Assembly: GCF_024266705.1 (NCBI RefSeq)
Contig: NZ_CP100757.1
Location: 372,001-436,000 of the forward strand
Origin: Natrinema gelatinilyticum
GTDB taxonomy: Archaea; Halobacteriota; Halobacteria; Halobacteriales; Natrialbaceae
Length of the DNA stretch: 64,000 nucleotides
Reading direction: 5' to 3'
Positions 24,562 to 33,239 of this stretch are shown here, piece after piece; positions within the stretch are counted from its first letter, which is position 1, and each line of letters begins with the position of its first letter. A model generated the notes under the pieces. It searched no databases. It worked only from the letters and a program-made list of their open reading frames with translations, and was not told the origin of the DNA. The translations under genes and the position numbers were made by a program.

Positions 24562-26898
24562 ATGATGGACACGCCCATGTTGTTAGAACCATTTATTGTA
24601 CAGCCCCCGGCGTTAGACGAACAGCGAGCAGCACGGATCGCCGAACAGGAGTTCGGTAAGCAAGGGACGGTGACGGAACTCGGCGGGGAGCGGGACCAGA
24701 ACTTTCGAATCGATGCCGACGACGGCGAGGCGTACGTACTGAAAATCTCCAGTCCGGCCGATGACGTTTCGTCACTCGACCTGCAGACCGAGGCCCTGCG
24801 CCACGTTCATCGGATCGATCCCAACCTCCCGGTGATGGAGATCGTTCCGACGGTCGATGGTTCGCCCTGGACGTCCGTCGATGACGGCGAGACATACCTC
24901 GTGCGGATGTTTACGCACGTACCGGGGCGAACTATTTCCGGGGAGGAACTCGACGAGAAGGCCCTATACGAGTACGGGGCAGTAGTGGCTAGACTTGGAA
25001 AGGCGCTCCGCGGCTTCTTCCATCCCGACGCAGACTACGACATACTATGGGACCTGCGGCACACCTCTGAGCTTCGATCACTACTCGACTACGTTACCGA
25101 CAATGAGCGACGCGAACTCGCCGAGCGCATCCTCGATCGATTCGAGGATCGGGTCGAACCGGTTTTCGATTTACTCCGTGCGCAAGTGATCCATAACGAC
25201 CTCACGCTCGACAACGTACTGCTGGACGAGCGCAATCAGGTCAGTGGTATCGTAGATTTCGGCGATCTCACCCACACGGCCCTCGTAAGCGACCTCGTGA
25301 TGGCTCTCGCGAGCGTAATGTATCGCCGCGAAGATCCGATCGAGGCGGCCCAGGCAGTGATCCGGGGCTATGTCAGCGTCACACCACTCGAAGAGGAGGA
25401 GGCTAACCTACTGGTTGATCTCGTCGCGGCACGGCACCTCACCTGGGGAGTCACGGTTGCGTGGCGGGTCGACGAACATCCTGAGAAGACCGACGACCAC
25501 AGCATCGCCGGCGTCGACGACGGATGGGAACTATTGCGATCACTTGATGAATGGGGACTGGACGTCGTCGGTCGGCGCCTCCGAACCGTCGCGCTAGCCA
25601 GTAACATTCCGTATTCCCGAATGGACACGTCCGAATTGGCGTCTCGGCGACGTCAGGTTCTCGGATCGTCACCACTATCGTACCGCGACCCCGTCCACTT
25701 CGTCGCCGGCGAGAAGGTGTGGTTGTATGATTCGTCCGGCCATCGCTATCTGGACGCGTACAACAACGTACAGGTCGTGGGTCACGCAAACCCCGCAGTC
25801 GCGGACGCTATCGGGGGGCAGGCGTGCAAACTGGCCACCAACACTCGGTACCTGCACGAAGCTCCGGTCACGCTGGCCGAACGTATCCTGGCGACGATGC
25901 CCGACGAACTGGACCGTGTCCTGTTCGTTAACTCCGGAAGCGAGGCGACCGACACTGCCTGGCGGCTGGCTACGGCAGCCACCGGAAACAACGGCGCAAT
26001 CGTTTCAGAGAACGCGTATCACGGTATTACCGATGCGACGACAGCGCAATCGCCCGCAATCTGGCCCGAGAGTTTCTGTCCGGACCACGTCGAGACAGTC
26101 CAGCCACCGATTGATGAAATTTGCCGCCGGATGCACACAGATCGAGACCCAGTCGAAGACATAAGCAAGTCGTTGGAGACCCTCGAGAAAAAAGGGTCGG
26201 GAACTGCTGCGTTCGTATTCGACTCGCTGTTCACCAGCGACGGTATCTACCCTCCCGGGGAAGAGCGATTAGGATCGATGATCGATCGCATCCGTGAGGC
26301 GGGAGGGGTCGTCGTCGCGGACGAGGTACAGACCGGGTACGGACGATGTGGCTCGAACATGTGGGGGTTCCAGAGCGCAGGCGTCGTTCCCGACATCGTC
26401 ACGATAGGCAAGCCGATGGGCAATGGGCATCCCATCGCGGCCGTCGTGACACGGTCAGACATCACGTCGACCCTGTACGACCAGACGGGTTTTTTCAGTA
26501 CGTTCGGCGGGAATCCTGTGTCCTGCGCGGCCGCACTGGCGGTGTTGGACCAAATTCAGGAGCGAGCGCTGTTGACTCACGTCGTCGAGGTCGGCAAGTA
26601 CCTGCGTGATGGGCTGCAAGAACTAGCCGTCAAATACGAACTCATTGGCGAGGTTCGTCAACGAGGACTGATGATCGGCGTCGAACTCGTCAGAGACCGA
26701 GAGACCTGGGAACCGGCACCGAGTGAGACGACGACAGTAGTTAACGGACTCCGTCAGCGTCGGGTTCTCATCGGTTCGACCGGCAAAGACAGTAACGTGC
26801 TAAAGATTCGTCCGCCGCTGGTGTTCGAAAAAGAGCACGCGGACCGCCTCTTGGAAGCGCTAAACGATGTCCTCTCGGAACAGAGCCTCAGGACGTGA
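24562..26898 (+). CDS. Fused APH-type kinase and class-III PLP phospho-lyase/aminotransferase
   Basis: A 778-aa two-domain protein. Residues about 20-345 form an aminoglycoside-phosphotransferase/choline-kinase fold with VIHNDLTLDNVLLD (catalytic Asp213, Asn218) and IVDFGDL (metal Asp232). Residues about 365-775 form a class-III PLP enzyme with NSGSEATDTAWRLA, AYHGIT, VADEVQTGYGRCG (Asp587) and DIVTIGKPMGNGHP (Schiff-base Lys617). The KPMGNGHP block is typical of ethanolamine-phosphate and phosphohydroxylysine phospho-lyases (AGXT2L group). Their matching kinases (hydroxylysine kinase type) are APH-fold proteins, so one polypeptide could phosphorylate an amino alcohol and then eliminate phosphate and ammonia. 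Substrate is unknown; plain transamination remains possible. Confidence 0.85.
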   Translation: MMDTPMLLEPFIVQPPALDEQRAARIAEQEFGKQGTVTELGGERDQNFRIDADDGEAYVLKISSPADDVSSLDLQTEALRHVHRIDPNLPVMEIVPTVDGSPWTSVDDGETYLVRMFTHVPGRTISGEELDEKALYEYGAVVARLGKALRGFFHPDADYDILWDLRHTSELRSLLDYVTDNERRELAERILDRFEDRVEPVFDLLRAQVIHNDLTLDNVLLDERNQVSGIVDFGDLTHTALVSDLVMALASVMYRREDPIEAAQAVIRGYVSVTPLEEEEANLLVDLVAARHLTWGVTVAWRVDEHPEKTDDHSIAGVDDGWELLRSLDEWGLDVVGRRLRTVALASNIPYSRMDTSELASRRRQVLGSSPLSYRDPVHFVAGEKVWLYDSSGHRYLDAYNNVQVVGHANPAVADAIGGQACKLATNTRYLHEAPVTLAERILATMPDELDRVLFVNSGSEATDTAWRLATAATGNNGAIVSENAYHGITDATTAQSPAIWPESFCPDHVETVQPPIDEICRRMHTDRDPVEDISKSLETLEKKGSGTAAFVFDSLFTSDGIYPPGEERLGSMIDRIREAGGVVVADEVQTGYGRCGSNMWGFQSAGVVPDIVTIGKPMGNGHPIAAVVTRSDITSTLYDQTGFFSTFGGNPVSCAAALAVLDQIQERALLTHVVEVGKYLRDGLQELAVKYELIGEVRQRGLMIGVELVRDRETWEPAPSETTTVVNGLRQRRVLIGSTGKDSNVLKIRPPLVFEKEHADRLLEALNDVLSEQSLRT

Positions 26899-26996
26899 AA
26901 AATCACTCCGTGGTCGATATACAAAAAACGAAAAGATAGGTAGTGATCTGTTCACACGGGACTCTACAAAAACCCGGGGCCGGGGACCCGATTGGG

Positions 26997-27294
26997 CGAT
27001 ACCACTCTCCGACTGTCCTCATCGTCATCACGAGCACGATCACCGCGGGGTTCCACAGCATCTGTGGGAAACCGAACCGTCGGAGGGCGTCAACGGCGAT
27101 CCCAGCGGACGGCGGTCGGAGCTTCTTCGGGCGTCAGAACTCGCATTGCGAGCCTTGGAGGAATACGACACGCTTGTGGGGATTCTCGTCCTGGGGATCG
27201 TCCGGGTGTATCAGCAACCAAACGACGCAAATTAGAGGAGGTTCGGGACTGCGTGATGCAGTGGGAGCGAAACCGGTGCGTAGAGACGCTCTAA
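26997..27294 (+). pseudogene. C-terminal relic of a glutamine-synthetase-like ligase
   Basis: Three frames together reproduce the last ~100 residues of the ligase at 22434. PTVLIVITSTITAGFHSI matches PYLVIAGTIAAGLDGL, SELALRALEEYDTLVGIL matches PELALRALETDDTLVDLL, and VRDCVMQWERNRCVETL ends like FRDHITDWERDQYVKTV. At least two frame changes and a stop separate the pieces, and the N-terminal 330 residues are absent. It shows that a second ligase paralogue once stood here. Bases 26899-26996 hold nothing else recognisable. Confidence 0.7.
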
Positions 27295-27392
27295 CGGTCA
27301 GCGGTCGACGATGAATGGTTTTCGGTCCGATCGGCGGGCGGGTCCGCCTGAATATCGACTGACGCAGCGGTTCGAGGGTCGTCGATCCTCGG

Positions 27393-28736
27393 TTACTGGT
27401 TCTCGGCGAGGAGTGGGGCGACGGATTTGAACGCCTCGAGGTGTTCGTTGATATGTTCTTCCTCGTGTTGGACGCTGATGGTCCACTGCTGGGAGGCGTC
27501 GTGCGGGTGGGGCAGGACGCCCTGGTTGAGCATCGCGAACCAGTAGTTCTCGTGGAACTCGGTGTCGACGTGCTCGATGAAATCGCGGTAGTTCTCGATG
27601 CGTTCGTCGGTGAAGTGTACGATCCCCTGTGAGTTGACGTTCTCGACGTGGCCGGCGATTCCGGCGTCGGCCATGATGTCCTCGTAGCCGGCGACGAGTT
27701 TCTCGCCGAGCGCATTCACGTGCTGATAGGCGTCGTCGGTGAGCACGTCGCGGAGGACGGTCGAAACCGCCTGCAGCACGAGCGGGCTCCCATTGTACGT
27801 TCCGTAGTGGGCCGCGCCGTCTTCGATCGTCCGCATGACTTCCTCGCGACCGCCGAAGGCACCGACGGGGAAGTTACCGCCGATACTCTTGGCCATCGCG
27901 ACGAGGTCGGGTTCGACGTCGTAGTACTCGGCCGCGCCGCCGGGAGCGACCTTGACGCCGGTCTTCACTTCGTCGAAGATGTAGGCGATGCCGTACTCGT
28001 CACAGAGTTCGCGGAGCCCCTGCAGGAACTCCTTGTACGGTTGTGTGACGCCGACGTTCATCACGATCGGTTCGACGATGAGGGCGCCGATCTCGTTGAT
28101 GTGCTCGCGCATAATCGCCTCGACGGCGTCGAGGTCGTTGAACGGGGCGACTTCGACCGTCTCAGCGATCGCCTCGGGGATCCCCTCGCTCTCGATCAGC
28201 TTCGTCGGACGTTCGGGATGGCCCAGCTTCCCTTCTGGCGTGGACTTGCTGATCAGGACGGCGTCGTGGACGCCATGATACGACCCCTCGATCTTCAGGA
28301 GTTTGTCCTTGCCCGTGTATGCCCGCGCGATCCGGATGGCGTGCATCGTGCTTTCCGTCCCGCTGTTCGTAAACCGAACGAGATCGATGGAGTCCCACCG
28401 GTTCTTGAGTTCCTCGGCAGCCTCCGCGAGGAGGTCGTGCGGATGCGTAAATAGCGTTCCGTTGTCGAGTTGGGTTTTGACTGCGTCGGTGACGGCGGGA
28501 TGGGAATGTCCGACCATCCCCGCACCGTTGTTCATATCGAAGTCTAGGTAGGAGTTCCCGTCGACGTCGTGCAGGTGGACGCCCTCCGCTCGGGCGACCA
28601 CGAACGGATGCGGATCCCACGCGCGGTACGTGCTGGCCACGCCGGCGGGGACGTGGTTCCGAATTTCTTCGAACCGTTCCTTGCTCTTTGGGGTACGATC
28701 GACGTATTCCGATTCGAGACTGTCCCAGATTTCCAT
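27393..28736 (-). CDS. Class-III aminotransferase, glutamate-1-semialdehyde aminomutase-like
   Basis: A 447-aa PLP enzyme with HemL-type features: DPHPFVVARAEGVHLHDVDG near the N-terminus, RFTNSGTESTMHAIRIAR, GSYHGVHDA, IFDEVKTGVKVAPGG (Asp255) and VAMAKSIGGNFPVGAFGG (Schiff-base Lys283). Besides tetrapyrrole HemL, this subfamily includes many aminotransferases of amines and beta-amino acids. The polyamine transporter context argues for an amine substrate rather than haem synthesis. It is downstream of the permease genes on the same strand with a 131-bp gap. Confidence 0.82.
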   Translation of the reverse strand: MEIWDSLESEYVDRTPKSKERFEEIRNHVPAGVASTYRAWDPHPFVVARAEGVHLHDVDGNSYLDFDMNNGAGMVGHSHPAVTDAVKTQLDNGTLFTHPHDLLAEAAEELKNRWDSIDLVRFTNSGTESTMHAIRIARAYTGKDKLLKIEGSYHGVHDAVLISKSTPEGKLGHPERPTKLIESEGIPEAIAETVEVAPFNDLDAVEAIMREHINEIGALIVEPIVMNVGVTQPYKEFLQGLRELCDEYGIAYIFDEVKTGVKVAPGGAAEYYDVEPDLVAMAKSIGGNFPVGAFGGREEVMRTIEDGAAHYGTYNGSPLVLQAVSTVLRDVLTDDAYQHVNALGEKLVAGYEDIMADAGIAGHVENVNSQGIVHFTDERIENYRDFIEHVDTEFHENYWFAMLNQGVLPHPHDASQQWTISVQHEEEHINEHLEAFKSVAPLLAENQ

Positions 28737-28867
28737 GTGTCGCCCGTTCGTTCGTATCGTAATAAATATTTATACTAGATTCAAAAGGATGCCACTTGGT
28801 AGGACTATGTCCTATCAATCGAAGATGTTTTGTCGAAAACGAGGAGCAAACGGGGGATCGAGTGAGA

Positions 28868-29704
28868 TCAGCGCCGGCGGATGAGTTCGCTCGCAACGAT
28901 GAGTCCGATACTGAACAGCAACACCATGGTGCTGATCGCGTTGATCACGGGGTCGGTTCCGTGTTGGACCTTCGACCAGATGTATATGGGGAGCGTGTTT
29001 TGGACACCACTGGTGAAGAACGCGATCAGGAAGTCGTCGAACGACAGGGTAAAGGCGAACAACGCGCCGCTGACGATACCGGGCATCAGGATCGGGAGCG
29101 TCACCCGGCGGTACGTCTGCCACTTGCTGGCACCGAGGTCGCGAGCGGCTTCCTCGAGTTCGGGATCGAAGCCGCGAAGGCGTGCACTGACGGTGATCAA
29201 GACGAACGGCGTGACGAACACGAGCTGTCCGATCATCACCGTCAGCAGCGACGTGTTGATGTTCAGGAAGTTGAACCAGAGCAGGAGGGCAATCCCGAGG
29301 ATGAGCCCCGGAATCGTCATGGGCGCGATCACGAGCGCGCGGTAGAGCCCCTTACCCCGGAAATCGGATCGCACGAGGGCGATCGCACCGAGCGTTCCGA
29401 GGGTCGTCGCTCCAAACGTCACGGCGATGCCGACGTACAGGCTGTTCATCGTCGCGCGGATGAGACGCGTGTCGCTCGCCATCTCCGCGTACCAATGCGT
29501 CGTGAACCCGTCCCAGGGGATCGACGAAAACGTCCCCTTCTCGAAGGAGAAAAGGATCAACACGGCGATGGGCGCGTAGAGGAACGAGAACACGAGCACG
29601 GACCAGATCGGGAGCCAGTACTGCTCCGCCACTGCGAGGATCGAATTGACCGGGGCGGTCCTGGCTTCGCCGCCAGCGTTGGTCTCGGACGTTTCGGTAC
29701 TCAT
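28868..29704 (-). CDS. potC: PotC-like polyamine ABC transporter permease
   Basis: A 278-aa permease with six predicted helices and the EAA loop LEEAARDLGASKWQTYRRVTLPILMPGI (residues about 185-212), which docks on the ATPase. The helix pattern and the long N-terminal polar stretch fit the PotC/YdcV class of spermidine/putrescine importers. The start is 3 bp after the stop of the PotB-like gene. Confidence 0.83.
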   Translation of the reverse strand: MSTETSETNAGGEARTAPVNSILAVAEQYWLPIWSVLVFSFLYAPIAVLILFSFEKGTFSSIPWDGFTTHWYAEMASDTRLIRATMNSLYVGIAVTFGATTLGTLGAIALVRSDFRGKGLYRALVIAPMTIPGLILGIALLLWFNFLNINTSLLTVMIGQLVFVTPFVLITVSARLRGFDPELEEAARDLGASKWQTYRRVTLPILMPGIVSGALFAFTLSFDDFLIAFFTSGVQNTLPIYIWSKVQHGTDPVINAISTMVLLFSIGLIVASELIRRR

Positions 29705-29706
29705 CG

Positions 29707-30603
29707 TTAGAACATCTCCTCCACATCAGTGTATCCCATAAGCGACCAGAGGACGCCGGCGACGATCAGCATGAGGACGCTCCCCAGCGCCGCGCCCACC
29801 GGCCAGTCGCCGCCGATACCGAACGCGTACCCGATCCGCGTTCCGACGAACAGCTCGCCGCCGCCGATCATCGCTGGTACGATGTACGCGCCCATGCTGA
29901 AGATGAAGACGAAAATGATCCCGCCGACGAGTCCGGGGATCGATAGCGGAAGGACGATTCGACGGAACACCGCCCCCCGTGACGCGCCGAGATCGTACGC
30001 AGCCTCGATCAGGCTTTCGTCGATCTTCTCGAGGCTGGAGTACAGGGGCAGGACCATGAAGGGTAGCCAGAGATAGGTCAGCCCCAGCCAGATGGAGAAC
30101 TTCGTGTTGATGATCCACTGGATCGGCTCGTTAAGCACGCCCATCCAGATGAGCATGCTGTTCAGAATGCCCTTCGACCCGAGGATGACCTGCCAGCCAT
30201 AGATTCGAACGATATAGTTCGTCCAGAACGGGATCATGACCAGAATCAGGAGGAGATTCTGGTACTCACCGCCGCGTCTGGCGATGTAGTAGGCGAACGG
30301 GTAAGCGACGACCACTGCGGTGACCGTCGTCAGCACCGCCATCGTCGTCGTATTGATGAACGCGGCGCGGTTGGCCGAACCGGAGAACACCCCGACGTAG
30401 TTCTCGAGCGTGTAGGCGTATTGCAGCGCGAAGTCCTCCATCCGCATCGTCGCGATGAAAAACATGATCGCGAGCGGACCGATGAAGAACAACAGTTCGA
30501 GGAACAGAATCGGCCCTCCTGTTGCGAGGAACCCGTTCGATCCCCTGATTCGGTTGACTATAGTCCGAGATAGACCATCATTTTCCCTTGAATCGGCTAC
30601 CAT
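29707..30603 (-). CDS. potB: PotB-like polyamine ABC transporter permease
   Basis: A permease of about 298 residues with six helices and the EAA loop LIEAAYDLGASRGAVFRRIV. TGGPILFLELLFFIGPLAIM is the first helix, and the large loop after it is typical of PotB. The ATG at 30603 is preferred over an upstream GTG at 30627, because a TATA-like CTATATTG lies just before on the minus strand. It is the first gene of a minus-strand unit with potC and possibly the HemL-like aminotransferase, divergent from the binding-protein gene. Confidence 0.83.
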   Translation of the reverse strand: MVADSRENDGLSRTIVNRIRGSNGFLATGGPILFLELLFFIGPLAIMFFIATMRMEDFALQYAYTLENYVGVFSGSANRAAFINTTTMAVLTTVTAVVVAYPFAYYIARRGGEYQNLLLILVMIPFWTNYIVRIYGWQVILGSKGILNSMLIWMGVLNEPIQWIINTKFSIWLGLTYLWLPFMVLPLYSSLEKIDESLIEAAYDLGASRGAVFRRIVLPLSIPGLVGGIIFVFIFSMGAYIVPAMIGGGELFVGTRIGYAFGIGGDWPVGAALGSVLMLIVAGVLWSLMGYTDVEEMF

Positions 30604-30805
30604 ATTCGCTATGTTAAAACGGCGCACAATATAGCTTGTGATTCACTCACTGAACTCGTTGCCAGGAGGAATTTGTACTGAGCGTGGATTTCTACAGAAG
30701 CGAGTACACCGTCAGATTATATCGTACTATATTCCGAACGAACGGCGACGGTCTCTTGTCTTAGATCCAGTATTGCAAGTAATAGCTGGATGCTGTCAGA
30801 TCACA

Positions 30806-30842
30806 ATCCAGTGTGTTGGATCGTGTGGGAAAGTATTATATA
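30806..30842 (+). promoter_or_regulatory. potD promoter: TATA box with an upstream inverted repeat
   Basis: TATTATATA at 30834-30842 ends about 30 bp before the ATG at 30873, a usual spacing for a short-leader haloarchaeal transcript. Directly upstream, ATCCA (30806-30810) and TGGAT (30817-30821) form an inverted repeat around GTGTGT, placed where a regulator would block or recruit TBP/TFB. The 245-bp divergent gap has no gene. Confidence 0.45.
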
Positions 30843-30872
30843 CCTCTATGAGACAACGTAACACGAGCTGTA

Positions 30873-32036
30873 ATGAGGAAATTCGAAGAAATAACGGGGG
30901 ACGGGAACGAACGTGCAAGTATCGGAGCATCGCGACGAAACTTTCTTCAGTCTGCCGGCCTCGCCGGAACGGCGGCGATGGCGGGCTGTCTCGGAGATAC
31001 GTTGAGCGGTGGTACTACCCTCAATGTACTGACGTGGGAGGGATACGGAACCGATACGATCGTCAACGAGTTCGAGTCAGAACATGATGCCACTGTCAAT
31101 ATCAGTCTCCTCGCTAGCGACTCGGAAGGGTTCAACATCCTGAAGAGCGGCGGGACGTCCGATTACGACCTGCTCACAGTGAACAATACCTGGGCGGCCC
31201 GCCACGCCGAAGCTGGGACGATCGAATCACTGAATCCTGACGACTTCTCGGAGATGGACAACTTCCTCGAGAAATTCCAGTGGCCGTTCGATTCGTTCGC
31301 GTACGAGGACGATATGTACGCGCTTCCGACTCGGTGGGGCTGGGACACGTTGACGGTCAATACGAATCAGGTCCCTGAAGAGCACTACTCCTCCTACGAG
31401 GTGCTCTGGACCGGCGGTCCAAACGGTGAGTACAAAGGCGAGATGGGGATCATGGACTGGCCGACATGGAACATTCCGAAGATTGCGCAGACGCTGGGCT
31501 ACCCGCCATTCGAACAGAATGAGGAGCAACTCAACGACATTATGGAGAAGCTCGTCGATATGTTCAACAACATGGGAGCGATCTACAGCGGGACCAGTGC
31601 GATCCGACAGGCGTTCCTGCAGGAAGACATCGTCATCTCTCCCGTCGGGAATTTCACGATGTCCGAACTCCGCGCAGAGGGCAACGAATGGGTCAATGTT
31701 GTCATCCCAGAGCAGGGCGGAATGCTATGGACCGAAGGGATGTGCATGGTCAAGGATCCCAGTAACCGCGACCTTGCTATCGAGTACATGAACAAGGTGA
31801 CTTCCCCGAAGGGACAGTACAGCATCGCCTGGGAGCCCGCAGCGAAGAGTCCGCCGGTGAACAGCGCCTCGTTCGATCAGTTCGATGCGGACCAGCAAGA
31901 GGCGCTCATGTTCAACGAGGACGGGTTTGACGCCGCGGAGACCATCTCAGAACAGACGACGCCGTACGAATTCGCGGAGAACACAGATAAGTGGACGGAC
32001 ATGTGGGAAGATGCGAAAGCAGAAAGCGACGTGTAA
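30873..32036 (+). CDS. potD: PotD-like polyamine-binding lipoprotein
   Basis: A 387-aa solute-binding protein. The N-terminus has ASRRNFLQSAGLAGTAAMAGC, a Tat twin-arginine motif and lipobox, so it is exported folded and lipid-anchored. The mature part starts TTLNVLTWEGYGTDTIVNEF and contains YDLLTVNNTW and PTRWGWDTLTVN, as in spermidine/putrescine receptors, where Trp, Tyr and Asp/Glu residues line the diamine site. Co-directional with the ATPase, which starts right after its stop. Confidence 0.86.
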   Translation: MRKFEEITGDGNERASIGASRRNFLQSAGLAGTAAMAGCLGDTLSGGTTLNVLTWEGYGTDTIVNEFESEHDATVNISLLASDSEGFNILKSGGTSDYDLLTVNNTWAARHAEAGTIESLNPDDFSEMDNFLEKFQWPFDSFAYEDDMYALPTRWGWDTLTVNTNQVPEEHYSSYEVLWTGGPNGEYKGEMGIMDWPTWNIPKIAQTLGYPPFEQNEEQLNDIMEKLVDMFNNMGAIYSGTSAIRQAFLQEDIVISPVGNFTMSELRAEGNEWVNVVIPEQGGMLWTEGMCMVKDPSNRDLAIEYMNKVTSPKGQYSIAWEPAAKSPPVNSASFDQFDADQQEALMFNEDGFDAAETISEQTTPYEFAENTDKWTDMWEDAKAESDV

Positions 32037-33224
32037 ATGGAAAGCGATACCAGAACATCCTCGAAAAGCGAGCCCATGATGGAAGAAACAGCAGTCGACG
32101 ACGCGGGATCGGCGGTTGGCGAACGTGGCGAGTCGGACAATACTCAAACTGGCACCGTGGAAACTGGCACCGTGGAACTCGACGGATTACGGAAGGAATT
32201 CGGGGACATAACCGCCGTCGACGGAGTCGATCTTCGGATTAATCCGGGCGAGTTCCTTACGTTGCTCGGCCCGTCCGGTTGTGGCAAGTCAACCACGCTT
32301 CGGATGATCAGCGGTCTCGAGACGCCGACGTCCGGTGACGTGTACATCAGCGGTCAGCGAGCCACTAGCGCGGCCGCGAACAAGCGCAACACCAGTATGG
32401 TGTTTCAGGAGTGGGCGCTCTTCCCGCACATGACCGTTGAAGAGAACATCTCGTTTGGACTGGAGATGGATGGCGTCCCGGCCGACGAGCGGAAGGAGAA
32501 AGTCACCGAAGCGCTGGAGTTAGTAGAACTTCCTGGGTACCAAGATCGGAAGGCGACGGAGCTGTCAGGCGGGCAGAAACAGCGGATCGCGATGGCGCGT
32601 GCGATTGTCCGTGAACCTGATGTATTGCTGCTCGACGAACCCCTTGCGAGTCTCGACCGCAAGCTCAGACAACACATGCAGGTCGAACTCAAGAAGATTC
32701 AGGAAGAATTGGGAATCACGTTCATCTACGTCACGCACGATCAGGAGGAGGCGCTGACGATGTCGGATCGGATCGCCGTCCTGAACGACGCCCAGATCGA
32801 GCAGGTCGGGCCGGTCGAGGAACTGTACAAGGATCCAGCGACGAAATTCGTCGCGACGTTCCTCGGCGAAACGAATCTCTTCAAGGGGACCGTCTCGTCC
32901 GATGGGACGAGCGTTCGAAGCGACGACATCGATGTGCGCATCGAAGCACAGCCGGCTCTCAGCGGAAGCCGTGCCATCGTCTCGGTCCGGCCCGAAGAGA
33001 TAACAGTAGTCGGCCCGAACGAGAGTCCCGGCTTCGACAACGAGTGGGACGGAGTCGTCGACGAAACGATCTACAAGGGGTCGCTGAAGAACTATCACGT
33101 CGATATCGGGTCGCAGACGCTAGAGATCGAACGGCAGATCAACGAGAAAACTGCCGATTTCGATGTCGGAGACCGAGTAACAGTCGGGTTCCCAGCGAAC
33201 GTCGGCAACGTCATCGAAGGGTAG
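32037..33224 (+). CDS. potA: PotA-like ABC transporter ATPase
   Basis: A 395-aa ATPase with Walker A GPSGCGKSTTLRM, Q-loop MVFQEWALFPHMT, signature ELSGGQKQRIAMARA, Walker B VLLLDEPLASLD and H-loop THDQEEALTMSDR. A C-terminal TOBE-type domain (from about residue 280) follows. An unusual, poorly conserved N-terminal extension of about 50 residues with a duplicated TGTVETGTVE precedes the core. The ATG is adjacent to the potD stop. It powers import with the PotB/PotC permeases encoded divergently. Confidence 0.86.
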   Translation: MESDTRTSSKSEPMMEETAVDDAGSAVGERGESDNTQTGTVETGTVELDGLRKEFGDITAVDGVDLRINPGEFLTLLGPSGCGKSTTLRMISGLETPTSGDVYISGQRATSAAANKRNTSMVFQEWALFPHMTVEENISFGLEMDGVPADERKEKVTEALELVELPGYQDRKATELSGGQKQRIAMARAIVREPDVLLLDEPLASLDRKLRQHMQVELKKIQEELGITFIYVTHDQEEALTMSDRIAVLNDAQIEQVGPVEELYKDPATKFVATFLGETNLFKGTVSSDGTSVRSDDIDVRIEAQPALSGSRAIVSVRPEEITVVGPNESPGFDNEWDGVVDETIYKGSLKNYHVDIGSQTLEIERQINEKTADFDVGDRVTVGFPANVGNVIEG

Positions 33225-33239
33225 TTACGAGAAGCCACG

